Source: DATHGT01 sp035317605 (GTDB taxonomy: Bacteria > Methylomirabilota > Methylomirabilia > Rokubacteriales > CSP1-6). Taken from it: a stretch of 64,000 nt of DNA. Below are positions 25,301-33,678 of the stretch, piece by piece; position 1 is the stretch's first letter, and each line of letters opens with the position of its first letter. The stretch lies in the NCBI GenBank assembly GCA_035317605.1, contig DATHGT010000133.1, positions 1 to 64,000 on the forward strand. The letters are read 5' to 3'. The notes under the pieces were generated by a model. The model had not been told where the DNA came from and did not search any database. It worked only from the letters and a program-made list of their open reading frames with translations. A program made the translations under genes and the position numbers.

Positions 25301-27067
25301 ATGAGAGTCGCGGCGCTCGCCGGGCCATATGTGACCGCGCTGCTCGTCGCCGTCGTGTTGACCCTCGTGTGCGAGCGCGTGGCCCGTCGCTTCCGGTTGA
25401 TCGCGCACCCGCGCGAGGATCGATGGCACCGTGAGAGCGTCCCGCTGCTCGGCGGCCTGGCCATCATGCTGACGGTCGCCGTGGTGGGCGCCGGATGGGG
25501 GGCCCGACTTGGTCGGTTTGCGCCGCTGCTGGTGCTGTCCTTCGCCATGGGCGTCGTGGGACTCGTCGACGACGTCAGGACGCTGCGCCCCCAGACCAAG
25601 CTGGCCGCACAGATCGTCGGCGCGGCCGTCCTGATCCAGTTCGGAGCCCTCCTCCCGCTCACCCAGTTCGCGATCGTCAATCTGCTCCTCACCCTGTTCT
25701 GGATGGTGGCGATCACCAATGCCTTCAACCTCCTCGACAACATGGACGGCCTGGCGGCCGGCGTGGCCGTCCTCACCGCGGTGTTCCGGCTGTGGCTCTT
25801 TCTCATCGACGGCGACGGCGACGGCGCCTGGATGATGGCGGCGCTCGTCGGCGCGGCGGGCGGGTTCCTCATCCGCAACTATCCGCCGGCCAAGATCTTC
25901 ATGGGCGACGCGGGAAGCCTCTTCCTGGGCTTCTTTCTGGGCGGCGTCTCGCTGGTCAGTAGCTACGCCCAAACTCGCGGGGTCATCGCCGTGCTCGTCT
26001 TCCCGATCCTGCTCGTCCTCGTGCCCATTCTCGATACCTCATTCGTCACCGTGACGCGCCTGCTCAGCGGGCGATCGGTCGCCCAGGGCGGCCGGGATCA
26101 TACCTCCCACCGGCTCATGGCCCTGGGGATCAGCGAGCGGAAGGCGCTCAGCCTGCTTCTGGGCGTTTCGACGGTCTCGGGGGTCCTGGCGATCCTGTCG
26201 TATCAGCAGGGGTTCCGATACTCGATCATCCTGCTCGCCTTGCTCATCATCTGGCTCGCCCTTCTGGGCGTACATCTCAGTCGCGCGCACGTCGTCACGG
26301 CTCAGGCCGGCGGGGAGGCGGCGGCCACCTTCCGTTTCGTGAACGACTTCCCGTACAAGCGTCACGTCGTTACCCTGGGCATCGATGCGATGTTGATCGT
26401 GGTGGCCTACTATGCGTCGTACCTGCTCCGCTTCGAAGGGACGTTCGAAGCCGAACGAGCGAACTTCATGCGCAGCGTCGGGCCGATCCTCGGCCTGCAG
26501 ATCCTGGCTCTTGCCGTCTTCGGCAGCTATCGCGGAATCTGGCGTTACACGAGCCTTTCCGACCTTGTCCGTCTGTGCCGCGCGGCGACGGCCGGCGTGG
26601 CCGCCAGTGTCCTGTACCTGGTGTTCACCACGCGGTTCGAGACGTTTTCGAGAGCGGTGTTCGTGCTCGACTGGGCCCTCTTGATCCTCCTTCTCGCCGG
26701 AAGCCGGGTGGCGTTCCGTCTCCTCGGTGACTGGCTGCGGCCGCGATCGAGAACGTCCCGGCGGGCATTGATCTACGGCGCCGGCGACGGTGGCGCCCTC
26801 ACCCTGCGTGAGCTGCTGAACAATGCCGGTCTCGCGCGGCGCCCGGTGGGCTTCCTCGACGACGATCGGCACAAGCGAGGCCGGCGGATCTACGGGCTCC
26901 CCATCCTGGGTGGGCTCGACCTCGCCGAGGAGATCTTCACGGCCCAGCAGGTCGAAGAGGTGATCGTCGCCTCACAGAAGATCCCGCCCGAACGGCTCGA
27001 GCAGCTGAGCGCCCTGTGCACGGCCCGCGGCGTCCTGGTGACGCGGGCGTCGCTGTGGATCCAGTGA
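25301..27067 (+). CDS. WecA/MraY-type sugar-phosphate transferase fused to FlaA1/CapD-type N-terminal module
   Basis: 588 residues from the ATG at 25301, which gives the usual N-terminal length; a GTG at 25280 is an alternative, and neither start has a well-spaced Shine-Dalgarno. Residues 1-335: family 4 polyprenyl-phosphate GlcNAc-1-P-type transferase with H-P-R-E-D, D90-D91, N140-A-F-N-L-L-D-N-M-D149-G, G202-D-A-G and H267-T-S-H-R, so the catalytic set is complete. Residues about 348-588 match the first part of CapD/FlaA1/WbpM-type proteins: four membrane helices, then a Rossmann domain (IYGAGDGG near 491; VGFLDDD; LPILG; V-E-E-V-I-V-A). The SDR dehydratase domain that normally follows is absent. 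Likely starts lipid-linked oligosaccharide synthesis; the second module may bind a nucleotide or scaffold. Confidence 0.85.
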   Translation: MRVAALAGPYVTALLVAVVLTLVCERVARRFRLIAHPREDRWHRESVPLLGGLAIMLTVAVVGAGWGARLGRFAPLLVLSFAMGVVGLVDDVRTLRPQTKLAAQIVGAAVLIQFGALLPLTQFAIVNLLLTLFWMVAITNAFNLLDNMDGLAAGVAVLTAVFRLWLFLIDGDGDGAWMMAALVGAAGGFLIRNYPPAKIFMGDAGSLFLGFFLGGVSLVSSYAQTRGVIAVLVFPILLVLVPILDTSFVTVTRLLSGRSVAQGGRDHTSHRLMALGISERKALSLLLGVSTVSGVLAILSYQQGFRYSIILLALLIIWLALLGVHLSRAHVVTAQAGGEAAATFRFVNDFPYKRHVVTLGIDAMLIVVAYYASYLLRFEGTFEAERANFMRSVGPILGLQILALAVFGSYRGIWRYTSLSDLVRLCRAATAGVAASVLYLVFTTRFETFSRAVFVLDWALLILLLAGSRVAFRLLGDWLRPRSRTSRRALIYGAGDGGALTLRELLNNAGLARRPVGFLDDDRHKRGRRIYGLPILGGLDLAEEIFTAQQVEEVIVASQKIPPERLEQLSALCTARGVLVTRASLWIQ

Positions 27068-27121
27068 GGGGGCGCCGGCTCCGGCCGTCCGCTCAGGTGG
27101 AGGACCGGTCGCAGACCGAGA

Positions 27122-28291
27122 TCATCTGGACTTCTCGGAGCGCAGCCGCGTATACAGGTCATCGATGTCGGCCAGGAGCCGATCGGCGTTGAGCGCGGGA
27201 TAGACGCGCTTGCGCCCGGCGCCGCCCATCGCGCGGGCGCGATCAGGATCGGCGAGGAGGCCGACGATGGCGCTCGCGAGGGCACGAGCGTCTCCGGGCG
27301 GAGCGAGCCGTCCGCTGATTCCATCCTCGACGAGGTCCGGAACGCCTCCCACGCTGGTCGCGACGACCGGCCGCGCCGCTGCCATGGCCTCGATCAGTGA
27401 CACCGGCAACCCCTCGTTGCGCGAGGTGAGCGCGACGACATCGAGGTCGACGTACACGCGATCCAGGTCTCCGCGCCAGCCGAGAAAATGCACGCGCCCC
27501 TCGAGACCAAGCCGCCCGGTCAGCTCCTCCAGTTCTCGCCGCCGCTCGCCATCGCCCACGATGGCGAACCGGCACTCGGGAACGGTGCGATGGATCTCGG
27601 CGGCCGCGGCCAGGAAGAGCTCGTGGGCCTTGATGGGAACCAGGCGCGCGACGATCCCCACGATCGGGGTGTGCGGCCCGACGGCCAATTCGCGACGGAG
27701 TTGACCGCGGAGGCTTTCGCAGCGCAAGAAGGGGTCGAGGTCGAGGCCCAGGGGTACGGTTTCGAAGCGGGTGGGCGTTCCGATGCCCATGGCCAGCAAC
27801 TCCTGCCGGACGCGCTCGCTCACCGCCAGGAGTCGGTGGGTCCGACGGGCCAGCCATCGCTCGATCGCCACGAAGAACCGGGTCGTCGAGGGCGAGAAGT
27901 ATCCGTGCAGGACGTGGCCGTGGTACGTGTGCACGACGGTCGGGACCCGACAGATCAGCGCGGCGATGCGGCCGAGGGTCCCCGCCTTCGCGGTATGGGT
28001 GTGGACGATGTCGGGCCGCACCCGGCGCATCAGCCGCACGAGCTGCGCGAGGGCAACGGCGTCCTGCCCGGCCCTGATGTTTCGTCCGAGAGCGGGAATC
28101 ATCTCCAACCGATCGAGCCGCTTGGCCTGCAGCTCGAGAAAGTTGCCCTCGGTCGCCTCCTCCGACCCGGTCACCAGGGTGGAGCTATAGCGGCTCGTGT
28201 CGAGGCGCTCGGTGAGGAGCACCGCGTGGAGCGCCGGTCCGCCGATGTTCAGCCGGGCGATGACCCGCAGGAGGCGGATGCGCTCAGACAC
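27122..28291 (-). CDS. Family 4 glycosyltransferase
   Basis: 389 residues, GTG start at 28291, overlapping the upstream asnB-like stop by 8 bp. GT-B fold: N-terminal glycine-rich LNIGGPALH, HTHTAKAG, then the donor-site E-G-L-P-V-S-L-I-E (E-x7-E) with ARPVVATSVGGVPDLV. It is the last gene of the 31-gene minus-strand cluster and converges on the WecA-like gene with 54 bp between. It probably adds a hexose-type sugar from a nucleotide donor at the cytoplasmic membrane face; linkage unknown. Confidence 0.88.
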   Translation of the reverse strand: MSERIRLLRVIARLNIGGPALHAVLLTERLDTSRYSSTLVTGSEEATEGNFLELQAKRLDRLEMIPALGRNIRAGQDAVALAQLVRLMRRVRPDIVHTHTAKAGTLGRIAALICRVPTVVHTYHGHVLHGYFSPSTTRFFVAIERWLARRTHRLLAVSERVRQELLAMGIGTPTRFETVPLGLDLDPFLRCESLRGQLRRELAVGPHTPIVGIVARLVPIKAHELFLAAAAEIHRTVPECRFAIVGDGERRRELEELTGRLGLEGRVHFLGWRGDLDRVYVDLDVVALTSRNEGLPVSLIEAMAAARPVVATSVGGVPDLVEDGISGRLAPPGDARALASAIVGLLADPDRARAMGGAGRKRVYPALNADRLLADIDDLYTRLRSEKSR

Positions 28292-30200
28292 CGCATGTGT
28301 CCGGCGGGCCGACGGGGCAGGGCTGGTCGATGAAGGTTCGATGCCACAGCTCGAGCATCAGCAGCGCCCACAGCTGGCGGTGCCGGGGCTGCCCCGCCTC
28401 GTGGGCCTCGAGCAGCTTGCGCACACCCTCCGGGTCGAAGTAGCCGCGCTGCCGGGCGCGGGAGTCCAGCAGCACGTCGTGGGTCATTTGACGCAGCTCC
28501 TGGCGCAGCCACCGATCGATCGGTACCGCGAATCCCATCTTGGCCCGGCCGAGGATGCTCTCGGGGAGCACGCCCCGCATCAGCGCCTTGACCAGGTACT
28601 TCTGCGTCGTTCCCCGGAGCTTCATCCGGGAGGGCAGCGCCGCCGCGAACTCGACGACCCGATGATCGAGGAACGGCGACCGCAGCTCGAGCGAGTTCGC
28701 CATGCTGGCGATGTCCATCTTCACGAGGAGGTCGTCGGGCAGGTAGAGGTGGACGTCGGCCGAGGCCGCCGCCTCGGCGTCGCCGTCGCCATCGGCCGAC
28801 GCAAAGAGCGCGTCGAGCCGGGCCAGTGGCGTTCCCCCGGCAACCGCGGACTGGAACGCCGGGGTGCACAGCGCGCGGCGAGTCTCCTCGTCGAACACGA
28901 CCATCCAGCGTGCGTACCGGCGCGCTCGCTCGAGGCCGAGGGCCTCGACGAACCGGCGGAGCGCGTGCACGCGCGACTTGGGGTCGGTGTGGGGCAGCCA
29001 CGAGGCGCCGTGGACCACGCCGGCCAGCAGCGGACGCGGCAGGGCGTCGGCGAGCCGGCCGAGCCGAGCGGCCTGGTAGCGATCGTAGCCGAGGAAGCTT
29101 TCGTCGCCACCGTCGCCGTTCAGGGCGACCGTCACCAGGCGGCGCGCCATCTGACACACGGCATACGACGGCACCGCGGACGAGTCGGCGAACGGCTCGT
29201 TGTAGTGCCAGACCAGCCGCGGCAGCAGCTCGACGGCATTCGGCCGCACGACCAGCTCGTGGTGGTCGGTGTCGAAGCGCCGGGCCACTTCGCGCGCGTA
29301 CCGCAGCTCATCGTAATCCGCGTCCTCGAACCCGATGGAGAACGTGGTGATCCGTCCCGAGGTGACCTGACGCATGAGGGCGACCACCGTGCTGGAGTCG
29401 AGGCCGCCGCTCAGCAGCGCGCCCACGGGGACGTCGGCGATGAGCCGCAGCCGCACGGCCTCCCGCAACAGCGCCCCCAGTTCCTCGATCAGATGGTCTT
29501 CGCGCTCCTCGCGCTTCGGCGAATAGCGGAGCGTCCAGTAGCGTTCGACGCTCAGCGCGCCCTCGTGAAGACGGAGGTAGTGGGCGGGCGGCAACTTGCG
29601 CAGCCCGCGGAACGCCGAGAGCGGCGACGGGACGTAGCCGTAGGTCAAATAGTGATCGATGGCGGAGGGGTCGGCCTCCGCGGTCACGTCGGGATCCTGA
29701 AGGATCGTCTTGGGCTCGGAGCCGAAGACCAGGTGTTCCCCGTTGAAATGATAGAAGAGCGGCTTCTTACCCAGCCGGTCACGGGCCACGATCAGGCTGC
29801 CGTCGCGGGCGTCCCACAGCGCGAGGGCGAACATCCCCCACAGCCGATCCAGACACTTGATTCCCTCGTCCTCGTAGAGGCGGAGGATCGTCTCGGTATC
29901 GCTGTCCGACCGGAAGCGATGACCCCGCCGCTCGAGGTCGGCGCGGAGGGCCTGGAAGTTGTAGATCTCGCCGTTGAAGACGAGGTGCAGGGACCCGTCG
30001 TCGTTGGTCATCGGCTGCCGCGCGCGCGGCGAGAGGTCGATGATGGCCAGCCGTCGGCTGCCGAGACCGACGTGACCGTTCACCCAGAGACCTTCGTCGT
30101 CCGGCCCGCGATGGCGGATCGTGTCGAGCATGCGCTGGACCAGTCGAGGGTCGACGGGCCGGGAGCGGTCGGTGTAGACCTTACCGGCGATTCCGCACAC
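28284..30200 (-). CDS. asnB: AsnB-type glutamine-dependent amidotransferase
   Basis: 638 residues, GTG start followed by TGC so that Cys2 becomes the N-terminal nucleophile (MCGIAG). The class II glutaminase domain covers about 2-215 (RHRGPDDEG, VFNGEIYNF); the synthetase domain carries the PP-loop SGGLDS at 264-269. It overlaps the preceding glycosyltransferase gene by 20 bp. Full-length AsnB paralogues are common in polysaccharide clusters, where they probably amidate uronic or other sugar acids rather than make asparagine. A second copy lies at 33678-35525. Confidence 0.88.
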   Translation of the reverse strand: MCGIAGKVYTDRSRPVDPRLVQRMLDTIRHRGPDDEGLWVNGHVGLGSRRLAIIDLSPRARQPMTNDDGSLHLVFNGEIYNFQALRADLERRGHRFRSDSDTETILRLYEDEGIKCLDRLWGMFALALWDARDGSLIVARDRLGKKPLFYHFNGEHLVFGSEPKTILQDPDVTAEADPSAIDHYLTYGYVPSPLSAFRGLRKLPPAHYLRLHEGALSVERYWTLRYSPKREEREDHLIEELGALLREAVRLRLIADVPVGALLSGGLDSSTVVALMRQVTSGRITTFSIGFEDADYDELRYAREVARRFDTDHHELVVRPNAVELLPRLVWHYNEPFADSSAVPSYAVCQMARRLVTVALNGDGGDESFLGYDRYQAARLGRLADALPRPLLAGVVHGASWLPHTDPKSRVHALRRFVEALGLERARRYARWMVVFDEETRRALCTPAFQSAVAGGTPLARLDALFASADGDGDAEAAASADVHLYLPDDLLVKMDIASMANSLELRSPFLDHRVVEFAAALPSRMKLRGTTQKYLVKALMRGVLPESILGRAKMGFAVPIDRWLRQELRQMTHDVLLDSRARQRGYFDPEGVRKLLEAHEAGQPRHRQLWALLMLELWHRTFIDQPCPVGPPDTCGV

Positions 30201-31380
30201 GGTCGACCGTCTCCTCGTAGACCGCCTCGTATTTGGCGGCCATGACCGGCAAGGCGAACTGCTGCTCGATGCGCCGGCGGGCCGCGCACCCCAGCCGGAG
30301 CCGTTCGTCGTCGTCCTCGAGGAGGGCCAGACAGGCGTCGGCGAGAGCTCGAGGGTCCCTGGGGGGAATCACGCGGCCCGTGTCCGCGACGAGGGACGCG
30401 GAATCCCCGACGTCGGTCACCACGCACGGCACGCCGCAGGCCATCGCCTCTCCGATCACGTTGGGAAATCCCTCGCCGAGCGAGGACGAGCAGGCCAAGT
30501 CGACCGCGGCGTGCACCCGCTGCACGTCGTCGCGGCGGCCGAGCAAGTGCGCGCGCCCCTGCAGGCCCGCCGCCCGCACCCACCCGGCGAGCTCCCGATT
30601 CTCCCCGGTGACGCCGTCACCGCACAGGACGAAGTGGACGTCCGCCCGCGCCGCCGCGATTCGCCGCGCGGCGTCGACGAACGTTTGGTGGTCCTTGTAG
30701 GGGTCGAAGCGGGCGACGAGGCCAACCAGCGGGGTGCCGGGAGCGAGCGCGAGCTCGCGACGCAGCGCCAGCCGGGAGCCGGGATCCGGCCGGAACGTCG
30801 AGACGTCGAACCCCGTCGGGATCACGGTCATCCGGGGCGCCGGATAGCCGAGCGACGCGTGCAGCTGGCGGCCGGCCTCCGAGTTACAGATGATCTTGCG
30901 AGGAACTTTCGAGGACAGCGCGACACAGGCGCGGACGGTGAGCCGGGTGAGGCGCGAGGTCCCCTCGGGGACGAGACTTCCCAGCTGCACGTTCCACACG
31001 ACGGGAATCCGGCCGGCCAGGAGGGTGGCCAGGCCGCCGATCAAATCCGCGTGGTGCATCCACGTCTGGACGAGGTCGGGACGCCGGCGCCGCAGCAGGC
31101 CCGCCAATCGTAGGATTCCGGCGGGGTTCGGACGGCCCCGCCGCAGCCCGAGCGACTGCACGGGCACCCCCAGCGCGCGAATCCTGTCACCGATGGGACC
31201 GATGTTCGTGAGCGAGATCACGTCGCACGCGAAACGCCGGTGATCGATGGTGCTCAAAAGCTTGTAGAGGTTGACCTCGGCGCCGCCGGTCGACAGCGTG
31301 GTGATGACGTGGAGCAGGCGGATCGGCCGCGAGCTCATCCCTCGCCGAGGTCTCCCGCGCGTGTCCGGGGCGACGGTCAT
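30181..31380 (-). CDS. Family 4 glycosyltransferase
   Basis: 399 residues; ATG at 31380 overlaps the preceding stop (ATGA). An internal ATG at 31338 (MSSRPIRLL) sits closer to the fold and could be the true start. Typical GT4 features: LLHVITTLSTGGAEVNLYKL, V-Q-T-W-M-H-H-A-D, G-L-V-A-R-F-D-P-Y-K-D-H, and the donor-site E-G-F-P-N-V-I-G-E with CGVPCVVTDVGD. It lies between the Wzy candidate and the second asnB. Confidence 0.88.
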   Translation of the reverse strand: MTVAPDTRGRPRRGMSSRPIRLLHVITTLSTGGAEVNLYKLLSTIDHRRFACDVISLTNIGPIGDRIRALGVPVQSLGLRRGRPNPAGILRLAGLLRRRRPDLVQTWMHHADLIGGLATLLAGRIPVVWNVQLGSLVPEGTSRLTRLTVRACVALSSKVPRKIICNSEAGRQLHASLGYPAPRMTVIPTGFDVSTFRPDPGSRLALRRELALAPGTPLVGLVARFDPYKDHQTFVDAARRIAAARADVHFVLCGDGVTGENRELAGWVRAAGLQGRAHLLGRRDDVQRVHAAVDLACSSSLGEGFPNVIGEAMACGVPCVVTDVGDSASLVADTGRVIPPRDPRALADACLALLEDDDERLRLGCAARRRIEQQFALPVMAAKYEAVYEETVDRVRNRR

Positions 31381-32660
31381 GCGCGGGAGCCGGACGGCGT
31401 CGGTGCGAGCAGCGTGCTCGTCCCGAGTCGCGCTTCGGCCCGCTGAGCCCAGACGGACAGGGTCTGCGTCAACAGGGCCAGCATCATGAACCCTGGCGCG
31501 CTGCCCCAGCCGTACTCCGAGAAGGCCAGGACCTGCGTGAGGGTTCCGAACAGCAGCACCGCCATGATTCGCTGCCGTCCACGAGCCGCATCGACGCATC
31601 GGGCAAGGTAGGCGAACAACCGGAAGTACGCGACCACGGCCACGGCGATGCCCACGACGCCGCCCCGGACATACGCGCCCAAGAGCGCGCCCGCGTCCGT
31701 GGCCTCCACCCGCGTGCCCCAGAGCGAGCCTGCGCTCGCCTGGGCAGTCTCCGCCATCCAGCTGAGGCGCGCCAGCGCAGAACCGGTCTTCGAGAACGCG
31801 GTATACACCTCGCCGAGCTGGGCACTCATCTCCGCGATGGCGAAGACGATGACTGGGACGTCAGCCAGCAGGACGATACCGATGCCCGCCGCGGTGACGA
31901 TGAACGGAAGCGCGGCGGCCAGCCGCGTCCGTCGCGAGAAGATTCGCAGGATCGGCCACAGGGCGGCGGAGGCGAGAATGGACAGCCAGACGGTGCCGGA
32001 TGCCGCCAGGATCACCACAAACACGGCGATCGGGAGGGTGGCCCAGAACGACAGGGCGCCACGCGCACCGAGAGCCAGGATGCCCGGGACCAGGAACGAG
32101 TAGATGAGCACAGAGGGCTCGGAGGCGAACGACTCGAATCGCGGAAACTCGTGCCCGGCGATGAAGATGGGGTACGGCTGGAGGAAGCCGAGATAATTGA
32201 GCGAGTGCGAGACCTCGACCGGGTCGGCCGAGGTGCCCGAGGTGTACGACGCATCGAGCGCCGCCGTGATCCCGGGATTGGTGGCGACGGCGACCGCTTG
32301 CAAGATCACCATCGACGAGAACACCGCCGCGACGACGACGATGCCGCGAACGATGCGCCGGCTGTACGCCGGCCCCAAGCTGTCCACGATCGCGACGAGG
32401 ACGAGCGCCAGGGCGGCATCCGCGATCCGCTCGACGGATGCCTCCTTCACGACGTTCGCACAGAAATAGACCGCGGCGAGGACGAACAGCGGCTCCACCA
32501 GGAACGAACGGTGGCGCCGCCAGAGCAGCGGCAGCAACAGCCCCAGCGGGAGGAGGAGCACGACCTGCAACGATCGTCGATCGCCGATCGCGTTCAGGAA
32601 TCCGAAGTTTCCAAACGCATAGAAGATGAGGGCGAGCAGGGACACGTAGAAGGCGGTCAC
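31377..32660 (-). CDS. Polytopic membrane protein, O-antigen polymerase (Wzy) candidate
   Basis: 427 residues with about 11 hydrophobic helices; GTG start at 32660. A larger external loop lies around residues 125-180 (PEVSHSLNYL-like and FPRFESFASEPSVLI regions) and includes the FESFASEPS pattern seen in many Wzy/EpsG-like polymerases. Sequence conservation in Wzy is poor, so the call rests on topology and on its place between glycosyltransferases in a cluster that also has Wzx. An O-antigen-ligase-type function is the main alternative. Confidence 0.65.
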   Translation of the reverse strand: MTAFYVSLLALIFYAFGNFGFLNAIGDRRSLQVVLLLPLGLLLPLLWRRHRSFLVEPLFVLAAVYFCANVVKEASVERIADAALALVLVAIVDSLGPAYSRRIVRGIVVVAAVFSSMVILQAVAVATNPGITAALDASYTSGTSADPVEVSHSLNYLGFLQPYPIFIAGHEFPRFESFASEPSVLIYSFLVPGILALGARGALSFWATLPIAVFVVILAASGTVWLSILASAALWPILRIFSRRTRLAAALPFIVTAAGIGIVLLADVPVIVFAIAEMSAQLGEVYTAFSKTGSALARLSWMAETAQASAGSLWGTRVEATDAGALLGAYVRGGVVGIAVAVVAYFRLFAYLARCVDAARGRQRIMAVLLFGTLTQVLAFSEYGWGSAPGFMMLALLTQTLSVWAQRAEARLGTSTLLAPTPSGSRA

Positions 32661-32697
32661 CGGCGCCTCCGACCGCAGGGACTCACGACACTCCGGG

Positions 32698-33678
32698 TCA
32701 CCGCCGGGGCTCCGGCACCCCGCCGGGCATCAGCGTGGTATCGCCCAGGAACAGACCGAGCTTGGTGGCGATGCCGCGGGAGAGGGCGAACAGGCGCGGG
32801 GGCAGAACGAAATGGACGGCATCGATGAGCGCGAACAGTGGGAACCCCCGACGGAGCTCGCGCTCGAGCGCGCGCACTCTCGCCCGCCCCCCTCTGGCGA
32901 TCCGATACTGGAGGTGGAGGAGATACTTGAGATGCCGCCGACGGCAGGGGCGTGAGAAGCGGCCGGCGTGGCGGAGATAGGCCCGGCGATAACCGCGGTA
33001 GATGTCGTCGTACCGCCGGGAGATGCGGTCGCGCACCTCGTCGTGGTACGTGGCCAGGTGGTGCTGGAGCACGTGGATGGGGCCGACCTCGCTCATGCGC
33101 AGCCAGAAATCCCAGTCCTGGCAGGAGGCCAGGTCGTCGGTGATCCCGCCGCTCCGCCGAAGCGCGCTCCGGCGGGCCATGGCGAAGGAGAAGCTGCCGC
33201 ACACGTTCCCCCACTGGAGCTCGTCGAGCGTCACCTCCGCGGGCGTGCTGGAACGCCTGCCCCCGATCTTCGCGCGGCGGGCGGTGTGCGCACCCTGTCT
33301 GACGAACAGGCAGGAGACCGCCACGTGCCGCGCGTGGGATTGCAGGAAGGAGACTTGACGCGACGTCTTGTCGGGCAACCACTCGTCGTCGTCGTCGAGG
33401 AACGCCACGAAATCGGCCGTCGCGCGGGCGATGCCGACATTGCGGGCGCGGGCGCCCCCCTGCCGAGCCTCGTGCCGGACGTAACGGAGCTGCAGGTCCG
33501 GGTGCGCAGCCGCGAAGGCCTTCACGGTCTCGCCGGTGGCGTCGGTCGACGCGTCGTCGACCACGATGACCTCGAGCGGCCGGTAGGTCTGACCCACGAC
33601 GCTCTCCAGGGCGCGGCGCAGGAGCGCCGCGCGGTTCCTCGTGGGGATCACGATCGAGACCACCGGCGTCGTGGACAT
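32698..33678 (-). CDS. Family 2 glycosyltransferase
   Basis: 326 residues. The ATG at 33678 shares one base with the asnB stop (TGATG); a 10-codon extension is possible but unneeded. GT-A signatures: VSIVIPTRNRAALLRRAL, V-I-V-V-D-D-A-S-T-D, A-F-L-D-D-D-D-E-W and later the Q-D-W-D-F-W-L-R-M block. The C-terminal ~90 residues are basic and probably membrane-associated. It adds one sugar to the lipid-linked repeat unit. Confidence 0.88.
   Translation of the reverse strand: MSTTPVVSIVIPTRNRAALLRRALESVVGQTYRPLEVIVVDDASTDATGETVKAFAAAHPDLQLRYVRHEARQGGARARNVGIARATADFVAFLDDDDEWLPDKTSRQVSFLQSHARHVAVSCLFVRQGAHTARRAKIGGRRSSTPAEVTLDELQWGNVCGSFSFAMARRSALRRSGGITDDLASCQDWDFWLRMSEVGPIHVLQHHLATYHDEVRDRISRRYDDIYRGYRRAYLRHAGRFSRPCRRRHLKYLLHLQYRIARGGRARVRALERELRRGFPLFALIDAVHFVLPPRLFALSRGIATKLGLFLGDTTLMPGGVPEPRR

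Noticed and set aside
27068..27121. Terminator between the convergent WecA-like and GT4 genes
   Set aside because: No stable inverted repeat with a T-tract could be seen in the 54 bp.
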